Shown here one piece after another: positions 39,630-50,327 of a DNA stretch of 64,000 nucleotides. The first letter of the stretch is position 1. Each line of letters opens with the position of its first letter. Below the pieces are notes generated by a model, which saw only the letters and a program-made list of their open reading frames with translations, was not told where the DNA came from and did not search any database. The stretch lies in NCBI GenBank assembly GCA_039105265.1, contig JAPFFF010000042.1, positions 372,001 through 436,000 on the forward strand. Reading direction: 5' to 3'. The DNA is from Tritrichomonas musculus (Eukaryota > Parabasalia > Tritrichomonadida > Tritrichomonadidae). The translations under genes and the position numbers were made by a program.

Positions 39630-41243
39630 AATATTTATATGTTTAACAAGTTGTTGGTCAAATATTGAGCATATTCCTCTGTTCAATTTCGAGAAACAAT
39701 AAAATCAAATCTGATCAATTATTGAAGTTTTTTAAAGATTGATTAAATTAATAAATGTTTTCATTTATAATATTGTTTATTAACTATGATTATATATTTT
39801 TATTAAAATAAAATTCAAGTAGAAACTAGATATTTTTGTTTTTTTAAAAAATTTCAAAAGGCAAACGTTTTTAAAAAGATTGAGATTGCCCAGGTTTGAA
39901 AGACCCTATTTTTAATCTTCATCATATTGTATTCTATTATATTTAATTAATTGTTTTTTTGAAATTTGCTTCTGATAAAGAAAAAAAAAGAATTATTAAA
40001 AATTTTAAAATAAAAAATTAACGTCTTGCCTCAATTATTTCAAAGTATCACTGAATTTTTTCAAGCATCTTTAAGAAAATAAAAAAATATAAATAACAAA
40101 GAAATATCTCGCAAGGATTTTTAAAAAAATAGGTTAAGTGTTCTTTTTTATGTTTTTATGATAAGTATACAAGAAGATATTTACTTTCAAATAGCACAAA
40201 ATTACTATGAAGATAATTCTTTAAAACATTAATTGTGAATATTTATTTTTAACATTTAAAAATTAAGACTCACTAATTATATCTCATTAATATGATATTT
40301 ATGTGAATTAACATATTATTTTTTTATTTGGATCAATACTTGTGAATGTCAATTGACAATGAAAATGACATTTTTCCAACCATTATTTTGGTTTATTGTG
40401 CTTTTAGAATTATCATATTAGTTAATATTAAAATTCTTATTTGGAAGCTAATTCAAAGAAAATAATATTGTAAAAAAAAATCAAATAATGGTATCGAGCC
40501 CCTAATGAAGCTTGTTCAAAGGCATGATAACCTTGTTGATTTGTTTTGAAATGTAAGAATCATTATTTCACCTTAGGAATAAGAGATTTATGCTTATCAA
40601 ATGTATATAAAAATTTTTTCAAATATTAATAATGAATATTTTTCTCAGAATTAAACAGAGATTTTTATTATATAATTTGTAAATAAAACATTTTAGAATT
40701 TATTTTAATAAATAATTTGGCTGTGTATGAAAATCTTGGGCCAATTTTTCTAAAAATGAAAATAAATTTGTTCATATAAAACAAGTTTTTAAATTTTCTT
40801 AAAGATGCTTGAAAAAATTCAGTGATACTTTGAAATAATTGAGGCAAGACGTTAATTTTTTATTTTAAAATTTTTAATAATTCTTTTTTTTTCTTTATCA
40901 GAAGCAAATTTCAAAAAAACAATTAATTAAATATAATAGAATACAATATGATGAAGATTAAAAATAGGGTCTTTCAAACCTGGGCAATCTCAATCTTTTT
41001 AAAAACGTTTGCCTTTTGAAATTTTTTAAAAAAACAAAAATATCTAGTTTCTACTTGAATTTTATTTTAATAAAAATATATAATCATAGTTAATAAACAA
41101 TATTATAAATGAAAACATTTATTAATTTAATCAATCTTTAAAAAACTTCAATAATTGATCAGATTTGATTTTATTGTTTCTCGAAATTGAACAGAGGAAT
41201 ATGCTCAATATTTGACCAACAACTTGTTAAACATATAAATATT
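39630..41243. repeat. Long inverted repeat: two 451-bp arms around a 712-bp spacer
   Basis: Arm 1 (39630-40080) and arm 2 (40793-41243) are reverse complements of each other. By eye they look identical and have equal length, so no indels have accumulated. Outside the arms a further six bases (ATACCA / TGGTAT) pair after a 3-base mismatch. No clear target duplication was found. The spacer has no reading frame. It could be a foldback-type non-autonomous transposon, a recent inverted duplication or an assembly artefact. The right arm ends 82 bases before the methyltransferase ATG. Confidence 0.88.
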
Positions 41244-41325
41244 GTCTGGTATCAATTATATCCTGAAAACTAGAACAGAAAAAATTTCGAACACTTCTAT
41301 TTATTTATTATAACTTTTTGAATAA

Positions 41326-42096
41326 ATGAATGAAGAAGATAAAAACTTTGATCAAATCGAAGAAGAATTAGGAGAAGAAGAAGACCCACCAAATTATGGC
41401 GATGTTACATATTGGGATTCTCGTTATCAAATTCTTGAGGATTTTGATTGGTATCAAACCTGGAATGATTTATTATCTGCTTTTGCACCATTTTTTACAG
41501 GAGATGAACTTGTTTTGAACATTGGATGCGGAAATTCGAGAATGTCTTTTGAAATGGCTGAGACTACTTTTAAAAAGGTTATTTCAATTGATTTCTCTAA
41601 CGTTGTTATTGATCAAATGAAAAAAGTTTATTCAGACAACAAAAAGCTTGAATGGCATGTAATGGATTGTACAGCTTTGACATTTAAATCAGAAACATTT
41701 GATGTTGTATTTGATAAAGGAACAACCGATTCCATTTTATGTGGTGACAGTCCTATGTATTCTGTGTATAAAACTCTTTCTGAAGTTTCACGTGTTTTGA
41801 AGTCAAGTGGACTTTTTTTTATGATTTCATATGCTAAGCCTGAGTCTAGATTATATATTTTTGAAAATTGCAAGCTTCATTGGCATTTGCATAAACCGAT
41901 GATCCTTCCCAATCCACAAAAGCCAAATTGTTTTCATTATGTTTATATTTTTCAGAAATTAAATCCAGAAATTGACTTAGATATATACGAAAAAGAAGTT
42001 GAGTATGATTATGAAGAAGAAGAAGAAGAGGAGGAGGAAGAAGAGGAAGAAAGAAAAGAAGAAGAAAAGCGTGATACCTCTTTGAAAGGTAATTAA
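41326..42096 (+). CDS. EEF1AKMT4/METTL13-like class I methyltransferase
   Basis: The 256-residue product has a class I SAM-methyltransferase fold. Motif I is VLNIGCGNSRMSFEM (about residues 63-77), post-I is VISIDFSNVVIDQM, and FDVVFDKGTTDSIL follows. The YWDSRYQ opening and the FDKGTxDS motif are signatures of the EEF1AKMT4/METTL13 N-domain group, which methylates lysines or the N-terminus of translation elongation factor 1A. No second domain is present. The tail (about 225-250) is a run of glutamates encoded by GAA/GAG repeats. Start ATG at 41326; no TCATT upstream. Confidence 0.82.
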   Translation: MNEEDKNFDQIEEELGEEEDPPNYGDVTYWDSRYQILEDFDWYQTWNDLLSAFAPFFTGDELVLNIGCGNSRMSFEMAETTFKKVISIDFSNVVIDQMKKVYSDNKKLEWHVMDCTALTFKSETFDVVFDKGTTDSILCGDSPMYSVYKTLSEVSRVLKSSGLFFMISYAKPESRLYIFENCKLHWHLHKPMILPNPQKPNCFHYVYIFQKLNPEIDLDIYEKEVEYDYEEEEEEEEEEEEERKEEEKRDTSLKGN

Positions 42097-42374
42097 GAAT
42101 GCTTTGCGGATAAGAATCAGATAAATCTATACCGCTTTATCTGATAAATTGTTTATTATAAATATTATACTATATTTTGATAATGAATTCTATATATTTA
42201 TAAAATTATTTTTAATTAATATTATTATGAGAACACCTATGTAACTGTTAATTAAAAACAAATGCAATTGATGCTTATTCCATATATATTATGAGAAAAA
42301 AAGGAAGTTTAGTTTAAATATTTCAATTAATTCAAAAAGTTTAAAAGTTGTTCGTTATATAGAATTATAATCTC

Positions 42375-43772
42375 ATGAATAGATATAAACTTATACGAGT
42401 TGTTGGCGTAGGATCTTTTGGACAAGCATTTTTATGCTGTGATAATCAAACACATATGAATGTAATAGTAAAAGAAGTTAATATATCAGAACAAGCACCA
42501 AATGTTCGTGAATCATCTTTAAATGAAGCCAAAATTTTGTCAAAGTTAAAGAATCCAAATATTGTTAAATTCGTTGAATCTTTTATTGAAAAAGGAAAAT
42601 TGTATATAGTAATGGAATATGCTGAAGGTGGCGATTTATGGACATATGTCCAAAATAGGAAAGGAAAACTAATTCCAGAGAAACAAATTTTATTATGGAT
42701 TCAACAATTGTGCTCAGCTTTAAATTATATTCACTCACAAAATATTTTACATCGTGATTTAAAATCCAAAAATATTTTTTTAGATGCAGCTAATAATGCA
42801 AAACTTGGCGATTTTGGGATTGCAAAAGTTCTAGAACATACAGGTGATTTTGCAAAAACAATTGTTGGAAGCCCTTTTTATTTGTCACCTGAAATTTGTA
42901 ATGGAGTTCCATATGATGAAAAAACCGATATTTGGTCATTAGGATGCGTTTTTTATGAGATGTGCACTCTGACTCCTGCCTTTAGTGGGAAAAATATGGG
43001 GAATGTAGTAATGAAAATTTTACTTCAGAAACAACAGCCAATACCTCGAACATATAGCAAAGAATTATCAAAACTAATAGATTCAATGCTTCAGAAAGAG
43101 CCATCAGATCGTCCATCTTTAACGCAAATTTTAAAAATGAATCTTTTTAAACCTCAAACTCCTAAGCCACCGGCCAAAGTAAAAGTTCAAATTTCACCCC
43201 CTTCACATGTTCTAGAACTTAATTTTCAGCCAGAAATTAAAAAAAGAGTTGCACCAGCAATGTCAGTTCGTAGTTCTCATCCAGTAATGACACCTCGAAG
43301 AAGTAGAAGTCCTCGAAGGCCAAGCAATGATAAAATATCCAATTGTCTTGTTATACAATCTTTGAACTCAAATGCATGTTCAAAAACAGCCAGTAATTCG
43401 AATCACAATGTTAATCAACCGATTTTTAAGAACAACGTAAATCGTTCAACAAGAACAACAGCAACACAGAATCTTAGAAAGAGTACAAATAGGAAAATGC
43501 TTGATAAAAATGTGAGACCAAAATTGAATAGAAAGCAAACTATCCCTCCTAAAAAGAAGAGTAGCCAAGCCCAAATTCGAACCTTTCTCGAAAATAAAAT
43601 AGGAAAAAGTAAAATGATTAAGGCATATAACGATTTGAAAGAAGAAATAATAGATGAAAAAGATATTTTAGATTATATCGGAGGGAAAGGAAATGAGTAT
43701 TTAATTGTTTTACTCCAAAGATTAATAGTGATGGAGGATGAAAGCGAGTTTATATGTGAAAAAATATTATAG
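42375..43772 (+). CDS. NEK-family serine/threonine kinase
   Basis: The 465-residue product has an N-terminal kinase domain (about 4-258) with all key residues: glycine loop GVGSFGQA, Lys33 in VIVKE, HRDLKSKN, DFGIAK and activation segment GSPFYLSPE. The NIVKFVESF and LCSALNYIHS wording and the GSPFYLSPEICN segment point to the NEK family (NIMA-related), which is expanded in flagellated protists and acts on flagella, centrosomes and mitosis. The C-terminal part is basic and low-complexity, ending in a short helical region. TCATGA overlaps the ATG. Confidence 0.9.
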   Translation: MNRYKLIRVVGVGSFGQAFLCCDNQTHMNVIVKEVNISEQAPNVRESSLNEAKILSKLKNPNIVKFVESFIEKGKLYIVMEYAEGGDLWTYVQNRKGKLIPEKQILLWIQQLCSALNYIHSQNILHRDLKSKNIFLDAANNAKLGDFGIAKVLEHTGDFAKTIVGSPFYLSPEICNGVPYDEKTDIWSLGCVFYEMCTLTPAFSGKNMGNVVMKILLQKQQPIPRTYSKELSKLIDSMLQKEPSDRPSLTQILKMNLFKPQTPKPPAKVKVQISPPSHVLELNFQPEIKKRVAPAMSVRSSHPVMTPRRSRSPRRPSNDKISNCLVIQSLNSNACSKTASNSNHNVNQPIFKNNVNRSTRTTATQNLRKSTNRKMLDKNVRPKLNRKQTIPPKKKSSQAQIRTFLENKIGKSKMIKAYNDLKEEIIDEKDILDYIGGKGNEYLIVLLQRLIVMEDESEFICEKIL

Positions 43773-44032
43773 AAATGTTTTTTAATATATAAGCTTGTAT
43801 ATTTAATTACTAGATTTATATAATATTTATGCTGCGAATGTTTTGTAAAAGAATATATGTTTAGAATAATCATCATTTAAATATTTATTATTTTGAAATT
43901 TAAAAAAAAGAAGACAAAAGTAATATTTCTATTATGAATTTTATAACAAACAAGAATACGCATAATATATATATAATAATAATAATAATTATAATAATTA
44001 ATAATAAATTACAAAGAAAACAATTCTAATTT

Positions 44033-45472
44033 CTATGAATGAGTAGAAAATTCCATTTCGGCATCAATAAAGCTTGACTGTTGAGCTGCAATATAAATCG
44101 GCCAATGTTTCTTCTGACATTCTCTGCTACAATAACACTGTTCGATTAGTCCGTCATCAGTTCGGGAAACAAGAGGATGAATGAGAGGCATTCGACAACA
44201 GCAACATCGATACAAATGCATTCCTAATACCATTTTATTTTCGCCTTTTATTTTGGCTTTGAGAAAAGAAAAAGGAGGGTATTGGTCTGGATTGATCGAG
44301 ATTGGTCCTAAACGTCTATCAATATCAGCTAAATCGATTACATGCAATTCTTTATTTTTATTAACATAAAATCTAGTTATTTGATTAATATCAGTAAAAT
44401 TGGTCATTTCGCATTGCGGATGTTTCCAAAATTTTAACGTGCTAACTGTATGTTCTATGGTTCCAACTGTTCCAATAGCAATGTATGATTCGCCTTTAAG
44501 AGCAGTCATTGATGATCCCCATTTAGCTGATATTAATTCACCAAACCTAGATGCTGAAAAATTATACTGCTTAAAACAATCATCTTGTATTGACCAAATA
44601 CATATTATGGTTCTGTATTGAATTGTTAAAACCAATCCTAAAATCTTTCCACTTGGATGGAATGAAATATTTTTTATAAAAACTGAAGTTGTAAATCGGT
44701 ACATTGAACACTCAAATTTCTCATCATCAAATTTTGTCCATAATGCAATTTCAGGCATTTCATCATCGGACCAAGTAATAAATAAAACATTTGATTTATC
44801 TGTAGGAGAAGAGAGAATATGATTCATTTTAGTAACACACCCAGAGAATCGAATGGGCGGTATCATTCGATGTTGATAATGTGATGGTGATGAAAAAGGT
44901 AGTTGAATTTCTGATACAAATCCTGAAATAGCTCTGGGAATTGTATATATCGATTGCCCGTTTGGGTTTAAAGATACTGACGAAACTCCGAGAATAGAAT
45001 CAGAATAAACCATAGATAACTCGAATTTATCTTTAGAATTTAAAGAAATAGTAAAAACGCAGAATGAAGGAACTTCGTGATACATCATTCCATAAATATA
45101 AAGTAAAGATTTATTTGGAGACAATCCTGCACAGATCAAATGCGTTGCAGTAATTGGTTTGAAACTATAAATACAATTTGCTGTTGTCGAAGATGAAAAT
45201 GCAATAAAATCAAATAAAGAGAGATTTGTTTGTGTTGTTAATTCAAGCGAATTACCTGAAATAAATTCTGGTTGGCGATTTCTTGTTTCTCCATTAAAAG
45301 AAAAAAAGTAATCAGATTTCTTATTACGAACTTGGTGTATAAAAACTTGCCCTGTACTTAGTATACATATAATATTATGATAACTTTCAGGTTTCTTTGA
45401 GCCTTCTCCAAGATATTCTAGTAAAATTGTGTCAGCTTGTTTTTGATAATAATTAATATCTAAATCAAACAT
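44033..45472 (-). CDS. WD40-like protein with C-terminal MYND-type zinc finger
   Basis: The 479-residue product has beta-propeller-like repeats over most of its length (for example FHPSGKILGLVLTIQYRTIICIWSIQDDC, cited by its two ends) and a C-terminal MYND-like finger at about residues 428-462: RCCCCRMP, then QCYCSRECQKKHW. The last MYND ligands (the usual H and C after W) are not present; Y and Q stand there, so the second zinc site may be incomplete. MYND fingers bind proline-rich peptides or accompany lysine methyltransferases; no SET domain is seen here. Specific function unknown. Confidence 0.62.
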   Translation of the reverse strand: MFDLDINYYQKQADTILLEYLGEGSKKPESYHNIICILSTGQVFIHQVRNKKSDYFFSFNGETRNRQPEFISGNSLELTTQTNLSLFDFIAFSSSTTANCIYSFKPITATHLICAGLSPNKSLLYIYGMMYHEVPSFCVFTISLNSKDKFELSMVYSDSILGVSSVSLNPNGQSIYTIPRAISGFVSEIQLPFSSPSHYQHRMIPPIRFSGCVTKMNHILSSPTDKSNVLFITWSDDEMPEIALWTKFDDEKFECSMYRFTTSVFIKNISFHPSGKILGLVLTIQYRTIICIWSIQDDCFKQYNFSASRFGELISAKWGSSMTALKGESYIAIGTVGTIEHTVSTLKFWKHPQCEMTNFTDINQITRFYVNKNKELHVIDLADIDRRLGPISINPDQYPPFSFLKAKIKGENKMVLGMHLYRCCCCRMPLIHPLVSRTDDGLIEQCYCSRECQKKHWPIYIAAQQSSFIDAEMEFSTHS

Positions 45473-45706
45473 TTTAAATGATTTTGGTGACCGTTTACTT
45501 CAAAGAAAATCTCGGAAAAAACTTGATTTAAAGTAAGATATTAATGAATTTTTTTTATAACTTATCAGATATTTCATTATATAAAATTTTATTGTCAACA
45601 ATAATAATATAACATATAATATTTTATTTATAACACGCGTTTTTGATCCCAACAATAATCTTGATGTTTTAACATTCTAAATTAGCAAATAATTTCTTAT
45701 TTTAAG

Positions 45707-46237
45707 TTAATAGTCAATTTTGAATAAATCTTTTTCATTCTCTTTTTTTTCTTTTTCTTTCATTTCATTGGGGAGAATAACATAAACAAACAGAAATACT
45801 GTTATTGACATCATTATTAAAAATGTTAAAGCCAACTTAATAATATACTTTTTTGAACTTCTAAGCTTGCTTTGCCCCTCGAGTCTAATAAAAACATGCG
45901 CAGTTTCAATAGCTTTGATCCCAACTGAAATAATGCCATTTGAAGAATGATAATAATTATTTCCACGAATAAAGCGAGAATGACTTGAAACGTTTAGAAA
46001 TGGTGGATCACTTCCATCTGGGCATTCAAAAGCATTAGTTGAATATAAACTAACAGGTTTATCAGATTTAACTGCAATTACCAGCATTGGCACATGATTT
46101 TCAATTTGAATATTTGTATGGAAATAATACCATTGATTCTTCTTTATCTCAACATCAAATTCTTCGTTATAAAGGTAAGGTGTTCCTTCTGGACAAGAAG
46201 ATGAGAAAGAAAAGATCAGTAATTGCAAAATTAACAT
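45707..46237 (-). CDS. Small predicted type I membrane protein, trichomonad hypothetical
   Basis: The 176-residue product is not recognised. It has a signal peptide (MLILQLLIFSFSSS), an ectodomain of about 120 residues with two cysteines (CPEG and CPDG) and putative beta strands, one membrane segment (IKLALTFLIMMSITVFLFVY) and a charged KEKEKKENEK tail. Similar small proteins are frequent in trichomonads. It could be a p24-like or surface protein, but no motif decides this. Confidence 0.55.
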   Translation of the reverse strand: MLILQLLIFSFSSSCPEGTPYLYNEEFDVEIKKNQWYYFHTNIQIENHVPMLVIAVKSDKPVSLYSTNAFECPDGSDPPFLNVSSHSRFIRGNNYYHSSNGIISVGIKAIETAHVFIRLEGQSKLRSSKKYIIKLALTFLIMMSITVFLFVYVILPNEMKEKEKKENEKDLFKIDY

Positions 46238-46810
46238 TCCATTAAAAATTTTACCATTATTAGAGTATTATCAAAAAGTGGGTTTTGAACAAACTTTTTA
46301 ATAAATTACTTCACATTAAAAGCATATAAAAAAAACAAGATCGATATCAATTTTGTTATCTGTTGCTTTTCCAAATGCTACTACAAAAGAGAAAGATCAG
46401 AATTTTCATAAATAGGAAATAATATTGTTATATAAAAAAATCAAAAAGGCGATATTTTAAATTAAAGATATAATAAAGTTCATTAGATATATACGGTTTC
46501 CTTCTGTTTATATATTTTACCATTTCTTTTCCAAGCTACTCTATTTCTTCTTTTAAATGAAGGTTTTAATTATAGGTATGATGTATTAAGAATAAAAATA
46601 AACCATACAAATTGTTTGAAAAAAATTCAAATATGTAAAATTTTACTTAGTTTAAGGATCATATGCTTGCAAATCGATTTTATATTATGTATATTAAAGA
46701 TAATAATTATTTTATTCATATATATGTAAATTCAATTGAAAATTTTTATTTCGCCTCTATTTCACCATTTTGCCATTTTATAAATAAGATTTTCTAGTTC
46801 ATTCAAATTT
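46238..46810. other. Divergent intergenic region with Raptor initiator
   Basis: AT-rich region between divergent genes. TCATTC at 46799-46804 is the likely initiator of the Raptor gene. Nothing else recognised. Confidence 0.5.
46799..46804 (+). promoter_or_regulatory. Putative initiator (TCATTC) of the Raptor gene
   Basis: TCATTC six bases before the ATG at 46811, consistent with the trichomonad initiator. Confidence 0.5.
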
Positions 46811-49800
46811 ATGAATCAGACATCTCCAGCTTATACTTTATTTGAACAAAGAACAAAAGAAAATTCAAATCAAAATTCAATAATTCCTCTTTTCGCCGAT
46901 TGGTTACACTCAACTCTACAAATTGATATTCCGCCTGCAAATTATCCGCCAGACCCAGTAATTTTACCACATCCAACTTCTACAAAATCTGGAATAGTGG
47001 TGATGTGCATACCTAGTCTTCTTCAGCCATCACAATTTCGTGGAATTTCATCATCTATCCATTGCTGGACCAAATCTAGCACAGAATCAACAGCGAATCC
47101 TCAGCAAGAAATTGCAAAAGCTATAATTCAGCAATATAGTTCATGCGTACATAATATAAAAATTATTGCTCGCGTTAATCCCTCAATGAATGATTTTAAA
47201 GCATCTTTTACAAACCAAAACATGAGCTCTGATAGTCGTATTCTTTTTCATTATTCACAATATGGCGCATCAGGCATTACACCGCAATCTATTGTTATTC
47301 AATCTTCGCCCGACATTTCCTCTTCAAATCATTGTCCAATCGAAAACGTTTTGAATTCTACAGCTACATGCAGTCTTCATATAATTGATTGTGATAATGC
47401 TGGCCTTCTTCTTCCAACATACGATAAATTTGTGAATACTCGAAATAACGAAAAATTAAAGACCGATATTTTCGCTTTTTTTTCATGTGGAGCATTAGAA
47501 AAGCTTCCGAGATCACCAGGTCTTCCATTTGATTTATTTACGTCATGCATTACGACACCAGCTCGTACAGCTCTTTTATGGCATTCCAGACATTATTACT
47601 GCTTTAAAAATGGACCGCTTCGACCACTTCCCATTGATTTTTTTGATCAAGCCTCTCCTCAAATTATTAATGAAATTACAATTACATTGCATAGACTAGT
47701 TGAAGCCATGGCCTTTGAAGTCTTTGAACCCGAACTTTTTTTGAAAGTATTTCATAGTGATTCGACCATAGCTCATTTTGCAGCCAATTTTTACCTAGCT
47801 TCGCGCATTTTTTCCTTTTTTAATGTAACGCCACTTTCATATCCAGCGTTACCTGATTTAAGGAAGAATCAACTTTGGCATTCATTTGATCTTCGTCTAG
47901 ATGTTGCATTACTTCAATTAAACTCAACCCCGTCAATCAACAAATCACCTAGTTTAACATTTTCTGCCTATTTAGAACAAAGTTTAAAAACGCTTCGACA
48001 TCTACTTGGAGTTGCCACCAAAGATATATCATTTCCATCACAATTAACCCAATTGCCACTTGCGCTTACAAGTTCAGAAGATCTTCAAAAAGAAGCCTGT
48101 GAAGTTATTGCTTTATACATCGATAAGTCAATCAACGCAATTCGACAACTTTTATATTTTCCAATCGTATTTCCACTTTTTCAATTACTACCTAAAAGAA
48201 TAGGAGGAGAATCGTTACTTTTCTCTCTATCCAAGATTCTTTGTTTTATGCCGCAAACAAGAGAGATGTTAAATTCTTTATCTCATAATGTCATTGAAGA
48301 ATTGATTTTTCCAATTTTAAATGAAAACGACAAACCGCTTTTTGCATTAATATCAGCAACATTAATTACACGTTATAATCAGCAAGTTATTTCTTCTTTA
48401 AATAATAATTGGAAAAAAACGGTTTTGCCACTTTTAAAGAAACAACATCAGGACGTTAAAATTTGGGCATTATTATTTTTATCGTCTTTTATTGAACATG
48501 TTGATGATTATAAAGTTTCACTTGTTCCAATTTTTATACTTTTAAATGACGATTCACCTGAAGTTCGTCTTGTTGCCCTTTACACATTATGTTGCTTCTC
48601 TGGAAGAGGACTTGATACAAATATAACGCCATCGATATGCAAATTATGTACTGATGCGAGTGTAGCTGTTCGTCTTCAACTTCTTTGTACAATTACATTT
48701 TTTGAAGAAGATAAATATGTTGAAGAAGCATTGCAAGTCTTTTCTAATGATCCTCATCCTGATGTTCAAAACAAGCAAAAAGAAGTTGTTGAGTTTCTTA
48801 AAATTAAAAAGGAAGAATCAAATCTAAATAAAAATTTATCTTCTCCTTCTTCATCTCCTTCTGTCATGCAGAATGGAATGAAGACTTTTATCTTTGAATG
48901 GTATAGTTCAGCTGTTCTGAATCAAATCTCGAAATTGTTGAATGATCCTTCCCTCTTCTTGTCAGAGGTCCAGCCAACATCTGTGAAACTGACTAAACAT
49001 GAAAGTATTGCTGTTCCTAGGGCTGAATTTAAAAAGTTACAAGCCGGTCCGACGGTTTTATGTGATTCGCCCATTTCGACCAATTTTTCAAATACAAATG
49101 CCGGTGAATTTGTATTTGGAACTAGAAATGGCGAGATTGCACTGTTAAAATGGGGAGAACAAAAGAAGCCATTGTTGAAGCAGATAACTAAATCACCTTT
49201 GTCTCATGTTCAGTTCATTGCTAATAACAGTTTCCCTTTGATTCTTGCCACAAACAGTCTTGGTTACTTCCATGCTTTTCAATTTAATGAGAAAGTGAAG
49301 GATGTGAAGCCAGCTACATGTTTTCGTATCTGTAATGGTAGTTGTGAATTTGAGTGTTCTGAGTTAGATAGAAAAATATTTGTAGTTCCGACTATTCAAC
49401 AAATTATTGAGTCCTCTTCTTCTTCGTATTTGTCGCCGAACGTCGTTGAAACTGGAAATCCAAGCAAGGCGATGATTTATGATATCCAGAAAGAGAAAAT
49501 GATTGGAAACGTGTCTTCAAGATGGGGAAGAGTTAGAAAGATTCATGCCTTTTCGACAATGAGAGATGTGATCGCCGTTTGCAGTGAGAAATTCGAACTT
49601 TACGATACAAGAACAGATACGTCAAATAGTGTTGTCACTTATGATAAAAGTGGTGTTGCTGTTTTTGATGTCGGTTATTTAGATCCTCTTCTTTCTAACT
49701 CATCAAATAACAATAACAGCGGCGTCTTCGCTGCGCCTTCGTCCCTTTCTTTGTCTGAGTATTTCGCTCTTGGCCACAAAAATAGCGCAGCTTCGTTGAT

Positions 49801-50098
49801 CGATATTCGTGTTCAGGAGGCAGTCAAGACTTTCCAACTTGCTTCAGAGGATTCAGCTACTCTTTCATTCGCTGCCCAAGGCGAGGCTGGAGCTGCTGCA
49901 ATTGGAAACGCTAAAGGACTCTTCATGGTCGATTTGTTCCATGAAAGAAAAAGCGAAATTACAGCCGTTTCGCATAAATTCTTCTCAAAAGGAAAGAAAA
50001 TTAATAACGTCAAGCAGTGCATTTTCCATAATCACAAGTTCAGACTCGCAGTGCTGCAAGAACCAAACGAAATTGTCACTTTTATTGAAGAATCTTAA
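46811..50098 (+). CDS. Raptor, scaffold of TOR complex 1
   Basis: The 1095-residue product follows the Raptor architecture. The N-terminal caspase-like RNC domain (about 55-290) has LFHYSQYGASGITPQS and FAFFSCGALEKLP, then PFDLFTSCITTPARTALLWH, which matches DVFTSCLTTPIKMALRW of other Raptors. HEAT-type repeats follow (about 290-660; WHSFDLRLDVALLQL fits the WD-AWDLAVDxxLSQL segment). C-terminal WD40 repeats run from about 760 (EFVFGTRNGEIALLKW). Raptor presents substrates to TOR kinase and links it to nutrient signals. The protein is shorter than human (1335) mainly in the linker. Codon use becomes more GC-rich toward the 3' end. Confidence 0.9.
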   Translation: MNQTSPAYTLFEQRTKENSNQNSIIPLFADWLHSTLQIDIPPANYPPDPVILPHPTSTKSGIVVMCIPSLLQPSQFRGISSSIHCWTKSSTESTANPQQEIAKAIIQQYSSCVHNIKIIARVNPSMNDFKASFTNQNMSSDSRILFHYSQYGASGITPQSIVIQSSPDISSSNHCPIENVLNSTATCSLHIIDCDNAGLLLPTYDKFVNTRNNEKLKTDIFAFFSCGALEKLPRSPGLPFDLFTSCITTPARTALLWHSRHYYCFKNGPLRPLPIDFFDQASPQIINEITITLHRLVEAMAFEVFEPELFLKVFHSDSTIAHFAANFYLASRIFSFFNVTPLSYPALPDLRKNQLWHSFDLRLDVALLQLNSTPSINKSPSLTFSAYLEQSLKTLRHLLGVATKDISFPSQLTQLPLALTSSEDLQKEACEVIALYIDKSINAIRQLLYFPIVFPLFQLLPKRIGGESLLFSLSKILCFMPQTREMLNSLSHNVIEELIFPILNENDKPLFALISATLITRYNQQVISSLNNNWKKTVLPLLKKQHQDVKIWALLFLSSFIEHVDDYKVSLVPIFILLNDDSPEVRLVALYTLCCFSGRGLDTNITPSICKLCTDASVAVRLQLLCTITFFEEDKYVEEALQVFSNDPHPDVQNKQKEVVEFLKIKKEESNLNKNLSSPSSSPSVMQNGMKTFIFEWYSSAVLNQISKLLNDPSLFLSEVQPTSVKLTKHESIAVPRAEFKKLQAGPTVLCDSPISTNFSNTNAGEFVFGTRNGEIALLKWGEQKKPLLKQITKSPLSHVQFIANNSFPLILATNSLGYFHAFQFNEKVKDVKPATCFRICNGSCEFECSELDRKIFVVPTIQQIIESSSSSYLSPNVVETGNPSKAMIYDIQKEKMIGNVSSRWGRVRKIHAFSTMRDVIAVCSEKFELYDTRTDTSNSVVTYDKSGVAVFDVGYLDPLLSNSSNNNNSGVFAAPSSLSLSEYFALGHKNSAASLIDIRVQEAVKTFQLASEDSATLSFAAQGEAGAAAIGNAKGLFMVDLFHERKSEITAVSHKFFSKGKKINNVKQCIFHNHKFRLAVLQEPNEIVTFIEES

Positions 50099-50327
50099 TG
50101 AGATATTTTTTTTTTATTTATTATAGTATATTTGTTATATAAACGAAAATAATAATAATAATAAATCTACTGAAGCTTTTTAGTCAAAAATAAAATAAAA
50201 CAAAAAAAAATAACATTTAAATAAAGTCAATTTCATATTTGATCAATATAATGAAATAAGGAACAAAATCGATCTTACTTATAAAAAACAGTTTTTATGT
50301 GTTCTTGTATAAATTAATTTTTGGTTC

